This document shows, in pieces, positions 41,660 to 48,741 of a stretch of DNA of 64,000 nucleotides; position 1 is the stretch's first letter; every line of letters begins with the position of its first letter. Origin of the DNA: Nocardia sp. NBC_01503 (GTDB lineage Bacteria > Actinomycetota > Actinomycetes > Mycobacteriales > Mycobacteriaceae); assembly GCF_036327755.1 (NCBI RefSeq), contig NZ_CP109596.1, positions 8,060,001 to 8,124,000 of the forward strand. Reading direction: 5' to 3'. The position numbers and the translations under genes were made by a program. A model generated the notes under the pieces. It was given only the letters and a program-made list of their open reading frames with translations. It ran no database searches and was not told where the DNA came from.

Positions 41660-42031
41660 CTAGACCTCCAGATCCTCCTCGATGCCCTTGAGGCGGTGGC
41701 GGGCCATGGCGAGGTTGGCGCGGCCGCGGTCCAGGGCGAGGTAGAGGAAGAGGCCCTTGGACTTGCGGCCGGTCATGGGGCGGATGATGTGGTACTGGTT
41801 GCCGAGGGTGATGAGAATGTCCTCGATCTCCTCATTGATGCCGAGCTGGTCCATGGTGCGCATCTTGGCGCGCACCACCTCGGTATTGCCGGCGGCGGCG
41901 ACCTGCAGGTCCAGCGTCTTGGAGCTGCCGAGCAGACCGAGCGCCATACCGCTGTTGTAGTCGACCACGGCGGCGCCGATCGCGCCGTCGATCACCATCA
42001 TGTCCTTCAGTGCGATATCCATGTTGGACAT
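41660..42031 (-). CDS. Small Roadblock-like protein
   Basis: A 123-residue protein starting at ATG 42031 with AAAGGAAAGG upstream. MMVIDGAIGAAVVDYNSGMALG, KTLDLQVAAAGNTEVVRAKMRTMDQLG and EDILITLGNQYHIIRPMTGRKSKGLFLYLALDRGRANLAMARHRLKGIEEDLEV give the alpha-beta-beta-alpha-beta pattern of Roadblock/LC7 domains, including the GxAL/V turn. It is the last gene of a four-gene set with a second Roadblock protein (11 nt upstream), a DUF4388-like protein and a third Roadblock-like protein. Such proteins dimerise and control small GTPases, but none is nearby. Confidence 0.8.
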   Translation of the reverse strand: MSNMDIALKDMMVIDGAIGAAVVDYNSGMALGLLGSSKTLDLQVAAAGNTEVVRAKMRTMDQLGINEEIEDILITLGNQYHIIRPMTGRKSKGLFLYLALDRGRANLAMARHRLKGIEEDLEV

Positions 42032-42042
42032 GGCCTTTCCTT

Positions 42043-42480
42043 TCAATCGGTGTTCTTCTTCGGGGTGCGCTTGACGTTGTTCGCCAAGGCGGTGAGTTCT
42101 TCAGCTATGGCTCGCGCCACCGGACGCGACTCCAGGTGCAGGCGACCCACATTCACCTCCGGGCCCGCCAGCACCGTCAGCGAGGCGGTCCAGCCGGCCG
42201 CGTAGATGACCACATACCCGCCGGAGCCGTGCACGACGACCTCGTGGAACCCGCCCCCGTGCGCGGTGGTGGCCAGCCGGTGCGAGAGCGACAGCTGGGA
42301 TGCGGTGAGCGCGGCCATCCCGGTGGGTTCGATATGCGTTGGCAGATCGTGTGCGATGAGCAGCCCGTCGGTGGAGGCCACCAGCGTGCCGGTCAACCGG
42401 GGGATGCTCTCCCGCAGCGACTTCAGCTGTGTCAGCAGCACGGTATTCGGTTCGGGTCGCGTGATCGCCACCTTCGTCAT
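42043..42480 (-). CDS. Roadblock/LC7-domain protein
   Basis: A 145-residue (from ATG 42480) member of the Roadblock/MglB/CvnB type. The segment RLTGTLVASTDGLLIAHDLPTHIEPTGMAALTASQLSLSHRLA is typical, followed by HEVVVHGSGGYVVIYAAGWTASLTVLAGPEVNVGRLHLE. It resembles CvnB of actinobacterial conservons, where CvnA (kinase), CvnC (DUF742) and CvnD (GTPase) are partners; those are missing here. ATG 42495 and GTG-type alternatives exist upstream. About 105 nt separate it from the DUF4388-like gene. Confidence 0.88.
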   Translation of the reverse strand: MTKVAITRPEPNTVLLTQLKSLRESIPRLTGTLVASTDGLLIAHDLPTHIEPTGMAALTASQLSLSHRLATTAHGGGFHEVVVHGSGGYVVIYAAGWTASLTVLAGPEVNVGRLHLESRPVARAIAEELTALANNVKRTPKKNTD

Positions 42481-42600
42481 CCTTCTTCCCATCATTTCGC
42501 CGAGCCGCCTCCTGCGCGCGGTCACACCAGCTCCTCCAAGGCCGCCTCCCAGTCCGTCCGCCGAATACCCTGCGCTCGATCGAACGCGGCTTCCGCACGG

Positions 42601-43440
42601 TCATGCCAGCTCCTCCAGTGCCGCCCTTACTCGGACGAGCACCTCACGGTCGATGGGTTTCCACCGTTCCGGGGTGGGAGTCGTTGTACCGGAACGTGTT
42701 CGGCGACGGGGAAGCTGTGAGGGCGGGCCGCCGGGGCGCGGTAGCGCGATCAACTCCGCCACCTTCGATTCGGCCGCATGCCGCTTCGGCGCGGCCGCAT
42801 GCCGCGGGGCGCGGGCCGGTACCGGGGGTTCGATCAAGCCCACTTCGGTGAGCTCGCGGACGGCGGTGAGGCAGCCATAGGTGGTGCGGCCCAGATCATT
42901 CGCGATGACGGCGATGCTGCGCCGGGCATCGGCGGCGGCCAGCAGCTCGGCCTGCCCACCGGTCAGCACGACCCGGCGGCGCGCAATGCGGCGAACCGGG
43001 ACCACGGGGGCGCGATCGACCAGCGTCACCGGCCACGGTCCGGACTCGGGATCGCCACGGCGCGTGCACTCTTCGACCACGGCGGGCGGATCGACCCGGC
43101 AGACCGGGGCCAGCCAGTGCGGCGGCGCCGGACGGAATTCGGGGATCACCGGATCGGCGAGCAGGAAGTAGGCGGCATCGAAAACCGAGAGCAGCGCCAG
43201 GGTTTCGAGCTGCGGGCGCTGCAGGAGCGGACCGAGATCTCCGGACTCGGCCCGCCGCCACTCCTCCGGGGTCGCCACACCCGCCTCGAGCACCAGACGA
43301 TCGAGTCCAGTAGCCCGGTGGCAATCGGCGCAGGCGATCGTACCCTCGGCGATATGGAATGCACCATCCCCCGCGTGCAGTACCCCGGTGGAGCGCTCCG
43401 CCGCCAATCTCCGCAATTCGCTTGCGAGTTCAGCGCTCAT
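42601..43440 (-). CDS. DUF4388-like protein with putative winged-helix part
   Basis: A 279-residue protein. The N-terminus (LRRLAAERSTGVLHAGDGAFHIAEGTIACADC) resembles the DUF4388/PatA N-terminal pattern of 'tGvLh...G.iyf..G.iv.A'. The middle has HWLAPVCRVDPPAVVEECTRR. A helical segment (IAVIANDLGRTTYGCLTAVRELTEVGLIEPP) looks like a small winged helix-turn-helix. The Ala/Arg/Pro-rich tail is probably disordered. ATG 43440 was chosen; it overlaps the upstream Roadblock-like gene by 11 nt. Family placement is tentative. Confidence 0.7.
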   Translation of the reverse strand: MSAELASELRRLAAERSTGVLHAGDGAFHIAEGTIACADCHRATGLDRLVLEAGVATPEEWRRAESGDLGPLLQRPQLETLALLSVFDAAYFLLADPVIPEFRPAPPHWLAPVCRVDPPAVVEECTRRGDPESGPWPVTLVDRAPVVPVRRIARRRVVLTGGQAELLAAADARRSIAVIANDLGRTTYGCLTAVRELTEVGLIEPPVPARAPRHAAAPKRHAAESKVAELIALPRPGGPPSQLPRRRTRSGTTTPTPERWKPIDREVLVRVRAALEELA

Positions 43441-43873
43441 GACCGCCCTCGGTGAATTCGGCCAGAATTCCGCGGAGGCGGAAACGGGCCATACCGAGGT
43501 TTCCGGTATCGTCATCGAAGAGCACGTGGACGAAGAGTCGCCCGTCGAAGTCCCCCTTGACGAGATTCAGCAGGTGGTACCCGTGGGTGCCACACACGAT
43601 GATCTCGGAGATGTCATCCCCGTCCCGGCCACTTGTCAGCGCCGGACAGCCGAGCACCATGCGCACCACATCGGTGCTAGCCGCGGCGTCCTCATGCTGA
43701 TCGAGGGGGTCTTGCCGCCCCGCCCCCGCTACTGCGAGCCCACTGGCACCATCCACCAGCGTCACACTGCGTGCACCCGGAATATCCATGATCCGTTGCA
43801 GACAGCCGTCAATACCGATCACTGCGCCACCGCTTTGTGAGATAAGCCTTTTCGATTTCGAGACGCTACACAT
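43430..43873 (-). CDS. Roadblock-like protein, first gene of the operon
   Basis: A 147-residue protein. CLQRIMDIPGARSVTLVDGASGLAVAGAG, then SEIIVCGTHGYHLLNLVKGDFDGRLFVHVLFDDDTGNLGMARFRLRGILAEF match the alternating pattern and final helix of Roadblock proteins, like the small protein at 41660 (GxxGMARFRLRGI versus NLAMARHRLKGI). The two are probably paralogues. ATG 43873 faces an AT-rich intergenic region holding a perfect 11-bp inverted repeat. Confidence 0.78.
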   Translation of the reverse strand: MCSVSKSKRLISQSGGAVIGIDGCLQRIMDIPGARSVTLVDGASGLAVAGAGRQDPLDQHEDAAASTDVVRMVLGCPALTSGRDGDDISEIIVCGTHGYHLLNLVKGDFDGRLFVHVLFDDDTGNLGMARFRLRGILAEFTEGGHER

Positions 43874-44161
43874 GCGCGGAGACGACCGTACGCCGATTGC
43901 GCGAGAATTACCGGCAGACAGAGCATTCGCCGAGTAAACCGGCTAAGAATACCTCCCGGTACTCAATACCCGCTGGTATCAATAACATTCGGAATGCAAT
44001 ATTCACTCGAATAGTTTGCTGAATCCACCCCGCCAGCAAACTATATGTCGCTCGTTAGCCAACTCATCTACCGACCGGCAGGGGCAATAACTATATGCAC
44101 GCGATTGTGTGGGCAAACGTCGAGAAGGCGCCCGCGTGAGTGCATGCCCGATGATGCGGGA
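43874..44161. promoter_or_regulatory. AT-rich intergenic region upstream of the Roadblock operon
   Basis: A 288-nt stretch with lower GC than its surroundings. It holds the Roadblock operon promoter and a perfect inverted repeat at 44011-44044 (ATAGTTTGCTG / CAGCAAACTAT, 12-nt loop). No gene was seen. Confidence 0.55.
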
Positions 44162-44854
44162 CTAGTTGTCGGGGACCGGGCCGTCGTTGCGGCCGGCGTC
44201 GGCCAGATCCCGCTGCTCCGGCAGCAGGGGCGCTCTGGCGAAGACCGCGGCCGAGGCATCGGCGGGAAGGGCCTCGACGGCGCGAACTCCGGGGCGGGCG
44301 GCGAGGTCTCGGAGCTCGGGCAGGGTGCCGAACACCACCAGGCCGACCAGACAGGGGCAGTTCGCGGCGAGGCGAGCGGCCACCACCGCGTTCGTCCGGA
44401 TACCGCGGTCGTCGTAGGCGCGGGTCGCGGCCACCGCGGCGGCGGCCGACCGCTGCGAGGCCACCGCGACGGCAGCGCCCGCCGGGAGCGGCATATCGAT
44501 GACCGGCGTCGCCACTCGGTCGATCGCCACGTGATAGATCGCATCCGAGATGCGCAGGCCACCACTGTATTCCGGGATGCGCTCGGCCGAAATGCCCTCG
44601 GCGAACGAGATCAGCGCCCAGTGCCCCGCACTGTCATTGCCCGCCAAGGTGTCCTGCGCACGCGCCAGATACGCCGCCACCGGCTCACTGTTCTCCGGCC
44701 CCAGCCGATCGGTGGAGATGATCGCCGCGCGCGGCGGAATCGCCCACCCCAGCACCGGAATCAACAGCACCAGCGCCGCCGCGACCGCCCCGCCGACCAC
44801 GCGGCGCGCCCGGGAATCACGTGTGAAACCGGCTACTACCCGACCGACGTGCAC
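44162..44854 (-). CDS. Membrane-anchored hypothetical protein
   Basis: A 230-residue protein with a cytoplasmic basic start, one membrane helix (VVGGAVAAALVLLIPVLGWAIP), and an extracytoplasmic domain. That domain starts RAAIISTDRLGPENSEPVAAYLARAQDTLAG and includes HWALISFAEGISAERIPEYSGGLRISDAIYHVAIDRV. A CPC pair (AANCPCLVGLVVFGTL) sits near the C-terminus. No family is recognised. The start is GTG 44854. It follows the RluD gene on the same strand but is separated from it by a BIME-like element. Confidence 0.7.
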   Translation of the reverse strand: MHVGRVVAGFTRDSRARRVVGGAVAAALVLLIPVLGWAIPPRAAIISTDRLGPENSEPVAAYLARAQDTLAGNDSAGHWALISFAEGISAERIPEYSGGLRISDAIYHVAIDRVATPVIDMPLPAGAAVAVASQRSAAAAVAATRAYDDRGIRTNAVVAARLAANCPCLVGLVVFGTLPELRDLAARPGVRAVEALPADASAAVFARAPLLPEQRDLADAGRNDGPVPDN

Positions 44855-44888
44855 GGGCTCCTCCTTGCCTTCGGGCCAGACCTCACCC

Positions 44889-44977
44889 CGTCATCCCGGC
44901 GCGCCTGTGGCCGGATCCATCAAACCCGCTGGAGTGCGGCCCGTGTGGATCCCGGACGAAAGCATGCCGGGATGACG
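44889..44977. repeat. REP/BIME-like paired stem-loop element, copy 3
   Basis: Arms at 44889-44919 and 44946-44977 with the same outer ends (CGTCATCCCGGC / GCCGGGATGACG) as the copy at 40110, more diverged in the loop. It lies between RluD and the gene at 44162. Confidence 0.9.
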
Positions 44978-45040
44978 AAGGGGACTCCACGCCGGGAGGT
45001 TCGTGCGCGCACACGACAGGGGCGTGGCCGCGCACCGAAT

Positions 45041-45967
45041 TCAGTGTGTGCGAAGGACGTCCAGGGCGTGTTCGAGATCGGCGGGGTATTCACTGGTGAT
45101 CTCGATCCAGCGGCCGTCTGCGGGATGGTTGAAGCCCAACTGGCGCGCGTGCAGCCATTGGCGTTCCAGGCCCAGGCGTTCGGCCAGGCGCGGGTCGGCG
45201 CCGTAGGTGAGGTCACCGCAGCAGGGATGCCGGACGGCGGAGAAGTGCACGCGAATCTGGTGTGTACGACCGGTTTCCAGGTGGATGTCGAGCAGGCTCG
45301 CGGCCTGGAACGCCTCCACGGTGTCATAGTGCGTGACACTCGGGCGGCCGTCGGCGGTGACCGCGAACTTCCAGTCGTTCCCGCGGGCCCGTCCGATGGG
45401 TGCGTCGATGGTGCCGCTGCTCGGATCCGGATGACCCTGCACCAGAGCGTGATAGCGCTTGTCCACCGTGCGCTGTTTGAACGCGCGCTTCAGGACCGTG
45501 TACGCGTGCTCGGACTGCGCCACCACCATGACACCGGAGGTGCCCACATCCAGGCGGTGCACGATGCCCTGGCGTTCATGCGCGCCGGAGGTGGAGATGC
45601 GGTAGCCCATGGCCGCCAGACCGCCGACCACGGTCGGACCGGTCCAGCCGACACCGGTGTGAGCGGCCACGCCCACCGGCTTGTCCACGGCCACGATGTC
45701 ATCGTCGGCGTAGAGGATCCGCATCCCGTCGACCGGCGTCGCCTCGACGGTGAGTTCCCGCTTGGGCTCGGGGAATTCGACCTCGAGCCAGGAGCCCGCA
45801 CTCAGCTTGTCGGATTTACCGGCCGCCACACCGTCCAATTGGACCGAGCCCTCCTCGGCCATGGCGGCGACCGCCGTGCGCGACAGGCCCAGCAGCCGGG
45901 ACAATCCGGCATCGACACGCATGCCGTCCAGTCCGTCCGGCACGGGCATACTGCGGGTTTCCCTCAT
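45041..45967 (-). CDS. RluA/RluD-family pseudouridine synthase
   Basis: A 308-residue RNA pseudouridine synthase. N-terminal S4 RNA-binding domain (about 15-65, MRVDAGLSRLLGLSRTAVAAM), then the catalytic domain with Asp140 in IVHRLDVGTSGVMVVAQS, and HLETGRTHQIRVHFS. Homologues modify 23S rRNA. ATG 45967 overlaps the lspA stop (ATGA), so the pair is translationally coupled. It corresponds to Rv1540 next to lspA (Rv1539). Confidence 0.93.
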   Translation of the reverse strand: MRETRSMPVPDGLDGMRVDAGLSRLLGLSRTAVAAMAEEGSVQLDGVAAGKSDKLSAGSWLEVEFPEPKRELTVEATPVDGMRILYADDDIVAVDKPVGVAAHTGVGWTGPTVVGGLAAMGYRISTSGAHERQGIVHRLDVGTSGVMVVAQSEHAYTVLKRAFKQRTVDKRYHALVQGHPDPSSGTIDAPIGRARGNDWKFAVTADGRPSVTHYDTVEAFQAASLLDIHLETGRTHQIRVHFSAVRHPCCGDLTYGADPRLAERLGLERQWLHARQLGFNHPADGRWIEITSEYPADLEHALDVLRTH

Positions 45968-46713
45968 ACGGTCTTCTCCTCCGCGCTCTCGTCCTCCTCG
46001 TGCCGGTGCGCACGCGTGCCATCGGGTTCGAAACCGAACACCGTCAGCGCCACCAGTAGTACGGCGCCGCAGACAATCGCCGAATCCGCGACATTGAAAA
46101 CCGGCCACCAGCCGACCGCCACGAAATCCACCACATGGCCCTGCAGCGGGCCGGGCGCACGGAACAACCTGTCGATCAGATTGCCCAGCGCGCCACCGAG
46201 CACCATGCCCAGACCGATCGCCCACGGCAACGAGCGCATGGTGCGCCCGATCCGAATCACGCCGATCACCACGGCCGCCGCGACGAGCGTCAGCAGCCAG
46301 GTCATACCCGTCGCCATCGAGAACGCCGCGCCCGGATTGCGCACCAGGGTGAGTCGCGCCCAATCGCCGATGAGATAGATCGGATGGCCCGGCGTCATCT
46401 TGGCGACCACGATCGTCTTGGTCAGCAGATCCAGCCCGAGCAGCACCGCGGCCACGATCAGCAGCGTCCGCAATCGCAACGGCTGCGCGGCAGCGGGCTG
46501 CGCGGCGGCGACCTCGGGCCGCGCGGCCGGATCCGACTCGGCGGCAGCGGCCTTGGCGGCAGCGGTCGGCTCGGCGGCAGCGGGTTCCGCGGCGGCAGTC
46601 GGCTCGGCGACCGCCGGTTCCGAGGTGCCGAGAGGTGCGCTATCTGCTGGCGACTCGTCTGGTTGGTCTATGCCGGATTCGCGCGGCCGGTCGGTACTCA
46701 CCCTTGACATCAT
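45964..46713 (-). CDS. lspA: Signal peptidase II (lipoprotein signal peptidase)
   Basis: A 249-residue inner-membrane aspartyl protease that cleaves prolipoproteins before the lipidated Cys. The four-helix core begins LRTLLIVAAVLLGLDLLTKTIVV. Catalytic aspartates lie in LGNLIDRLFR and VFNVADSAI. The first ~75 residues are an unusually long acidic, Ala/Glu/Pro-rich extension with degenerate repeats (AEPTAAAEPAAAEP). Typical LspA has 160-200 residues. The many lipoproteins in the window would be its substrates. ATG 46713 or the adjacent ATG 46710. Confidence 0.93.
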   Translation of the reverse strand: MMSRVSTDRPRESGIDQPDESPADSAPLGTSEPAVAEPTAAAEPAAAEPTAAAKAAAAESDPAARPEVAAAQPAAAQPLRLRTLLIVAAVLLGLDLLTKTIVVAKMTPGHPIYLIGDWARLTLVRNPGAAFSMATGMTWLLTLVAAAVVIGVIRIGRTMRSLPWAIGLGMVLGGALGNLIDRLFRAPGPLQGHVVDFVAVGWWPVFNVADSAIVCGAVLLVALTVFGFEPDGTRAHRHEEDESAEEKTV

Positions 46714-46786
46714 TCCCTATGGCCATCGGGTGACCGTTGACCGGACGCCGCGCCCGCATCCCAAGCTGATTATCAGGAAGTGGCCG

Positions 46787-46792
46787 TAACCT
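46787..46792 (+). promoter_or_regulatory. -10 hexamer, leaderless start at 46800
   Basis: TAACCT followed by 7 nt and GTG 46800. Confidence 0.4.
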
Positions 46793-46799
46793 GTTCGAC

Positions 46800-47801
46800 G
46801 TGACGGTGTTGTCTTCATCCCCCAGCTCGGCGAATGCCACCGCACGCTGTACCGGTTCCCCCGGCCGAGCCCGGCCGGGACAGCGCGCCACTCGATCCGG
46901 CGTCCTGCTCCTCGTGCTGGCGGTCACCCTGTCGGCCTTCGGAGTCGGTTGTAGCGACGGCTCCGAGGCGATCGCGGAGACCGACAGCGCGGAGCCGCTC
47001 GGACTCGGTAAAGAGGTCACCATGCCCATCGCGGCGGTGACCACCACCGTTCTCGACCCCGGCGCCGAACCCCGCGCCACGCTGCGACCCGCGCTCGAAC
47101 CGGATTCGACGCAGCAGGTCACCCTCAGCACCGACCACCACATCGAACAGCAGATCGGCACACAGGCGGTCCGCGATATCTCACCGCCCGCGGTGACGAT
47201 TCCGCTCACCGCGCGGGCGGGCAGCGACGGGGTGGAGCTCACCCTCGGCACCGTCACCTCCCCCGATCCCGCACTGGCCAAGGCCCTGCTGCCCGCCGAC
47301 GGATCCCATGCCGGATTCGATATCAGCGAACTCGGGGCCATCACCGCACTGCGGCTCACCCCCAAGCCCGCCACCCCCGATGTGGCGCGCGCGGCGCTGG
47401 AGCAGGCGTTCTATCAGGCCGTCTACCAGTCCATCGCCTTCCCGGACGATCCCGTCGGCGAGGGCGCGATATGGACGGTGCGGCAACAGGTTTCCGGCAG
47501 TGTGCCGCTGGAGCAGGTGACCACCGCGACGCTCACGCACCGCGACGGGAATCTGCTCACCATCGAACTCGATGTGACACAGACCCCGAAATCCACCGTC
47601 TGGCATCTGCCCAATGAGGCCGGACAGCTGGAGATCATGGACTACCTCATGCACGGCACCGGGGTCATCACCGTGGATCTCGGGCTGCCGCTGCCGGTTT
47701 CGGGTTCGGTGCAGGTCGGCGGCAAGCAGAGCTACCGCGACCCGAACAGCGCGGTCACCCTCAGCCAGACCCTGCGCACCCAGGTGCAGTGGGGCGCCTG
47801 A
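46800..47801 (+). CDS. Secreted lipoprotein of unknown function (DUF6263-like)
   Basis: A 333-residue lipoprotein with a long N-terminus before the signal helix (VLLLVLAVTLSAFGVGC; Cys51 as the lipobox Cys). The mature part is beta-rich with VTLSTDHHIEQQIGT, PVGEGAIWTVRQQVSGSVPLEQVTTATL and the terminal TVDLGLPLPVSGSVQVGGKQSYRD. The pattern resembles the DUF6263 group of actinobacterial lipoproteins, stated cautiously from memory. It begins at GTG 46800, with TAACCT 7 nt upstream. Divergent from lspA; the next gene starts 59 nt downstream. Confidence 0.75.
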   Translation: MTVLSSSPSSANATARCTGSPGRARPGQRATRSGVLLLVLAVTLSAFGVGCSDGSEAIAETDSAEPLGLGKEVTMPIAAVTTTVLDPGAEPRATLRPALEPDSTQQVTLSTDHHIEQQIGTQAVRDISPPAVTIPLTARAGSDGVELTLGTVTSPDPALAKALLPADGSHAGFDISELGAITALRLTPKPATPDVARAALEQAFYQAVYQSIAFPDDPVGEGAIWTVRQQVSGSVPLEQVTTATLTHRDGNLLTIELDVTQTPKSTVWHLPNEAGQLEIMDYLMHGTGVITVDLGLPLPVSGSVQVGGKQSYRDPNSAVTLSQTLRTQVQWGA

Positions 47802-47860
47802 CACGCGCGGCACGGCCGGGCACCGCGCGCCGCACCGGGCGCGCCGGGCATGATGTCGCC

Positions 47861-48598
47861 GTGACCGCCTCCCGTACTCCGACGCATCGGCCACGCGGGC
47901 GGACCGCTACGGCCGCACTGCTCGGCCTCACCGCCCTCGCGCTGACCGCCTGCGGCTCGCATGATTCCGCGCCCGCACTGCCGACCCTCGGACCCGTCGT
48001 ACAGCCCAAGACACAGGACGGTGCGCCCGTGCCCGATGTGACGGCGCTGCGGAACAGTCTGCTCGAGGTGTCCCAGCTGCCGAGCGGATACACCTCGCTC
48101 GGCGATCCGCCCACCGGCAGTACCACCGGAGCGGGGACCAATACCGTGCCCGCGCAGTGCTCGAAGGTGCTCGCGCCCATTGCCGAACAGGCCACCAATG
48201 CCGCCACCCGTGCGGCCGCGCAGTACGGCGGACCGGATTTCGACAGCATCGATATCGACGCCGCCGCCTACGCGAACGGCGGAGCGGGGCAGGCATTCTC
48301 GACGGTGCAGGCGCTGCTGCGCGCCTGTGCGAGCTACTCCAGCACCGATCCCGACGGGACCAAGGTCGAATATCAGGTCGGCGGGCTGGAGCAGCCGGGC
48401 GCCGGGGACGCCTCATTCGCGTTCCGGGTACACACCACCAGCCAGGGGTTGACGCTCTACTCGGCGGTGACGGTGACGCAGGTCGGCTCCACCGTCGTCC
48501 AGCTGTCCATATCGGGCGCGAAAGAGCCCGACCCGCAACAGCTCACGGCTCTCACTGCGGCGCAGGTCCGCAAGCTGCGCGGCGAACCGGGACCGTAA
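47861..48598 (+). CDS. Lipoprotein with PknH-like sensor domain
   Basis: A 245-residue lipoprotein (from GTG 47861) with lipobox LTAC. Mature domain: ALRNSLLEVSQLPSGYT near the start, CSKVLAPIAEQATNAAT, FSTVQALLRACASYSS, then a C-terminal LYSAVTVTQVGSTVVQLSISG. This Cys-containing mixed fold resembles the extracellular sensor domain of mycobacterial PknH and the LprH/LppH group. The paired Cys residues probably form disulphides. It forms a two-gene set with the preceding lipoprotein gene. Ligand unknown. Confidence 0.7.
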   Translation: MTASRTPTHRPRGRTATAALLGLTALALTACGSHDSAPALPTLGPVVQPKTQDGAPVPDVTALRNSLLEVSQLPSGYTSLGDPPTGSTTGAGTNTVPAQCSKVLAPIAEQATNAATRAAAQYGGPDFDSIDIDAAAYANGGAGQAFSTVQALLRACASYSSTDPDGTKVEYQVGGLEQPGAGDASFAFRVHTTSQGLTLYSAVTVTQVGSTVVQLSISGAKEPDPQQLTALTAAQVRKLRGEPGP

Positions 48599-48705
48599 CT
48601 CGCCGCCACCCGACCACAACCGTCTCCGCACAACCACAATGTCGTCGCGGCCCTCACCCCGGGGCTGTCATCCGCCGGATGTACGGGGACCACGGAGGAT
48701 GCAAT

Positions 48706-48735
48706 TCCGCCCCCGCTGGTTTCAGCGGGGGCGGA
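48706..48735. terminator. 13-bp hairpin between convergent genes
   Basis: TCCGCCCCCGCTG and its complement with a GTTT loop, between the lipoprotein gene (+) and emb (-). Confidence 0.75.
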
Positions 48736-48741
48736 GTGTTG

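Noticed and set aside
42101..42604. A gene starting at ATG 42604 on the ATGA of the DUF4388-like gene.
   Set aside because: It would run in another frame across the Roadblock gene and has an Arg-rich composition with no domain.
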